Positions 63,200-64,000 of a stretch of 64,000 nt of DNA are shown one piece after another. Location: positions 124,001-188,000 of the forward strand of contig JAMLGK010000005.1 of the NCBI GenBank assembly GCA_023957995.1, read 5' to 3'. Numbering within the stretch: the first letter of the stretch is position 1; each line of letters begins with the position of its first letter. The DNA comes from Microthrixaceae bacterium (GTDB lineage: Bacteria > Actinomycetota > Acidimicrobiia > Acidimicrobiales > Microtrichaceae). Position numbers and translations under genes: made by a program. The notes under the pieces were generated by a model. The model ran no database searches and was not told where the DNA came from. It worked only from the letters and a program-made list of their open reading frames with translations.

Positions 63200-63718
63200 T
63201 CAGCGCGATTCGAGGCGCTCGGCCAGCTCGAGCTGGTTCGCTGCCACATCGTCGTCGTATTCGATCCCCTGGCTACGCACGTAGAGGGCACTGTCGCCCG
63301 AACGCACCCAGACCTCGCCGTTGATCGCGACGCCTTCGGTGTTGACCTGCAGTCGGAGGAAGGCCTCGTCACCGAGTCCATCGACCGGCTCGACGGTGAA
63401 CCCAGCCGCCTCGGCGGACTCGAGGTTGTCGTCGTAGACAGCGGCGTCGATGCTCTGCCAGTCGTACGCAGCAGATCCCGTCGGCCCCGGATCAGCCAGA
63501 TTCCACTGACAGCCCGCCGGGAGTTCGGACGCATCGACAACGTCCTCACCGACGATCGATGCAACGTCCTCGGTCGAGAGAAATGCGCAGCCGCCCTCGG
63601 ACGAGGACTGCCCGGAGGCTCCCGGGTCGGATCCCCCGCTCTCGTCACCCCCTGAGCCGCCACCGCAGGACACCGATAGGAGCACCAGCAGTCCAGCGAC
63701 AACGTACGTTCCGCGCAT
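63200..63718 (-). CDS. predicted lipoprotein (DUF3558-like)
   Basis: The 172-residue protein has a signal peptide and lipobox VSC (about residues 16-18), then a Gly/Ser linker. A domain follows with CAFLSTEDVASIVGEDV and, later, CQWNL, two cysteines probably bonded. This outline matches DUF3558-like actinobacterial lipoproteins of unknown role. TACTGT lies 6 bases before the ATG, so the mRNA seems leaderless. Confidence 0.72.
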   Translation of the reverse strand: MRGTYVVAGLLVLLSVSCGGGSGGDESGGSDPGASGQSSSEGGCAFLSTEDVASIVGEDVVDASELPAGCQWNLADPGPTGSAAYDWQSIDAAVYDDNLESAEAAGFTVEPVDGLGDEAFLRLQVNTEGVAINGEVWVRSGDSALYVRSQGIEYDDDVAANQLELAERLESR

Positions 63719-63724
63719 CCACTC

Positions 63725-63730
63725 ACAGTA
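63725..63730 (-). promoter_or_regulatory. -10 box of a leaderless lipoprotein transcript
   Basis: On the minus strand TACTGT lies 6 bases before the ATG at 63718, with no Shine-Dalgarno sequence. Confidence 0.45.
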
Positions 63731-63747
63731 GCCAGCGGTGATGCGCC

Positions 63748-64000
63748 TCAGTTGCGGCGTCGGACCGTCACCCGCACGTCGGCACCCGCCGACGCGGCGA
63801 GCACCAGATGCGCCGCGTCGGTTTGGGAGGTCACGGTGGCGCCCGCGACTGTCACCTCGTAGCCGTCTGGATAGTGGCGGCTTGGTATCGACAGTGAGGT
63901 CACCCCTGGCTCACCGGAGGCCCGGTACCCGTAGGACGCGGCTCCGGTGGCCCGATCGAAGGAGAGTCGTCCCGGAATGCCGGCGGTCGCCTCGGGGTAC
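63748..64000 (-). CDS. C-terminal end of an endoglycoceramidase-like GH5 protein (partial)
   Basis: The last 83 residues are seen before the stop at 63748; the start lies beyond the window. The fragment reads YPEATAGIPGRLSFD near the edge and contains SLSIPSRHYPDGYEVTVAGA, typical of the beta-sandwich C-terminal domain of GH5 endoglycosylceramidases. The catalytic domain is not included, so the activity is uncertain. Confidence 0.65.
   Translation of the reverse strand, partial: YPEATAGIPGRLSFDRATGAASYGYRASGEPGVTSLSIPSRHYPDGYEVTVAGATVTSQTDAAHLVLAASAGADVRVTVRRRN

Noticed and set aside
1..64000. CRISPR arrays, insertion sequences, prophage or tRNA genes
   Set aside because: No regularly spaced repeats, transposase or integrase motifs, phage structural genes or cloverleaf-like sequence were seen on reading.

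Overview
The window is high-GC, densely packed DNA that codes on both strands. GTG and TTG starts are frequent and neighbouring genes often overlap by 4 bases (ATGA or GTGA). The gene content is actinobacterial: DUF4012 proteins, a fused chain-length/BY-kinase, a HadAB-like pair, a DprE2-like reductase, a TcrXY/MprAB-type two-component pair, and pyruvate:ferredoxin oxidoreductase next to a dihydroorotate-dehydrogenase-like gene. I infer an uncultured or poorly studied member of the Acidimicrobiia or a relative. No rRNA, tRNA, CRISPR array, phage or insertion sequence was seen.

Bases 1-20000 are a surface-polysaccharide island. On the minus strand at the left are a Wzz-like BY-kinase, a DUF4012 membrane protein, a secreted protein and a large membrane protein that may be the polymerase. 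A plus-strand run follows: a PglK-like ABC flippase and four glycosyltransferases linked by short overlaps or gaps. Then come a sulfotransferase, an acyltransferase, a GT8 enzyme, a pyruvyltransferase-like protein, an FkbM methyltransferase, another GT4 and a DegT aminotransferase. Together they suggest assembly of a heavily decorated, probably anionic glycan.

Bases 20150-34930 hold the most unusual content: two copies of one four-part cassette. Each has a Tat-like exported glycine-rich protein, an HprK-like kinase with an N-terminal PqqD-like part, a small free PqqD-like protein, and a PF14907-type nucleotidyltransferase coupled to it by a 4-base overlap. The two kinases, two nucleotidyltransferases and two glycine-rich proteins are recognisable paralogues. 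Between the copies lies an UnbV-like FG-GAP protein with a lipoprotein, and an UnbU-like membrane protein with an unknown 167-residue protein. The second copy also contains the sugar-phosphate transferase (the likely initiating enzyme of glycan assembly) and a NeuD-type acyltransferase. A peptide-chaperone/kinase/nucleotidyltransferase system acting on glycine-rich surface proteins, tied to glycan assembly, is my main hypothesis.

Bases 34950-64000 are ordinary chromosomal genes: a VapBC-like pair, a coiled-coil protein, a GNAT enzyme, a SulP transporter, PFOR with a DHOD-like partner, a methyltransferase, a lipid or steroid group (Baeyer-Villiger-type monooxygenase, DUF7064-like protein, SnoaL/KSI-like protein, short-chain reductase, crotonase, HadAB-like dehydratase), YceI, a two-component system, a sulfatase, a YbhFSR-like ABC exporter with two separate ATPases, an aldo-keto reductase, several small lipoproteins and, at the right edge, the C-terminal end of an endoglycoceramidase-like protein.

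Many genes have a TANNNT box 6-9 bases before the start codon and no Shine-Dalgarno sequence, so leaderless mRNAs look common. Several starts were chosen on this basis.
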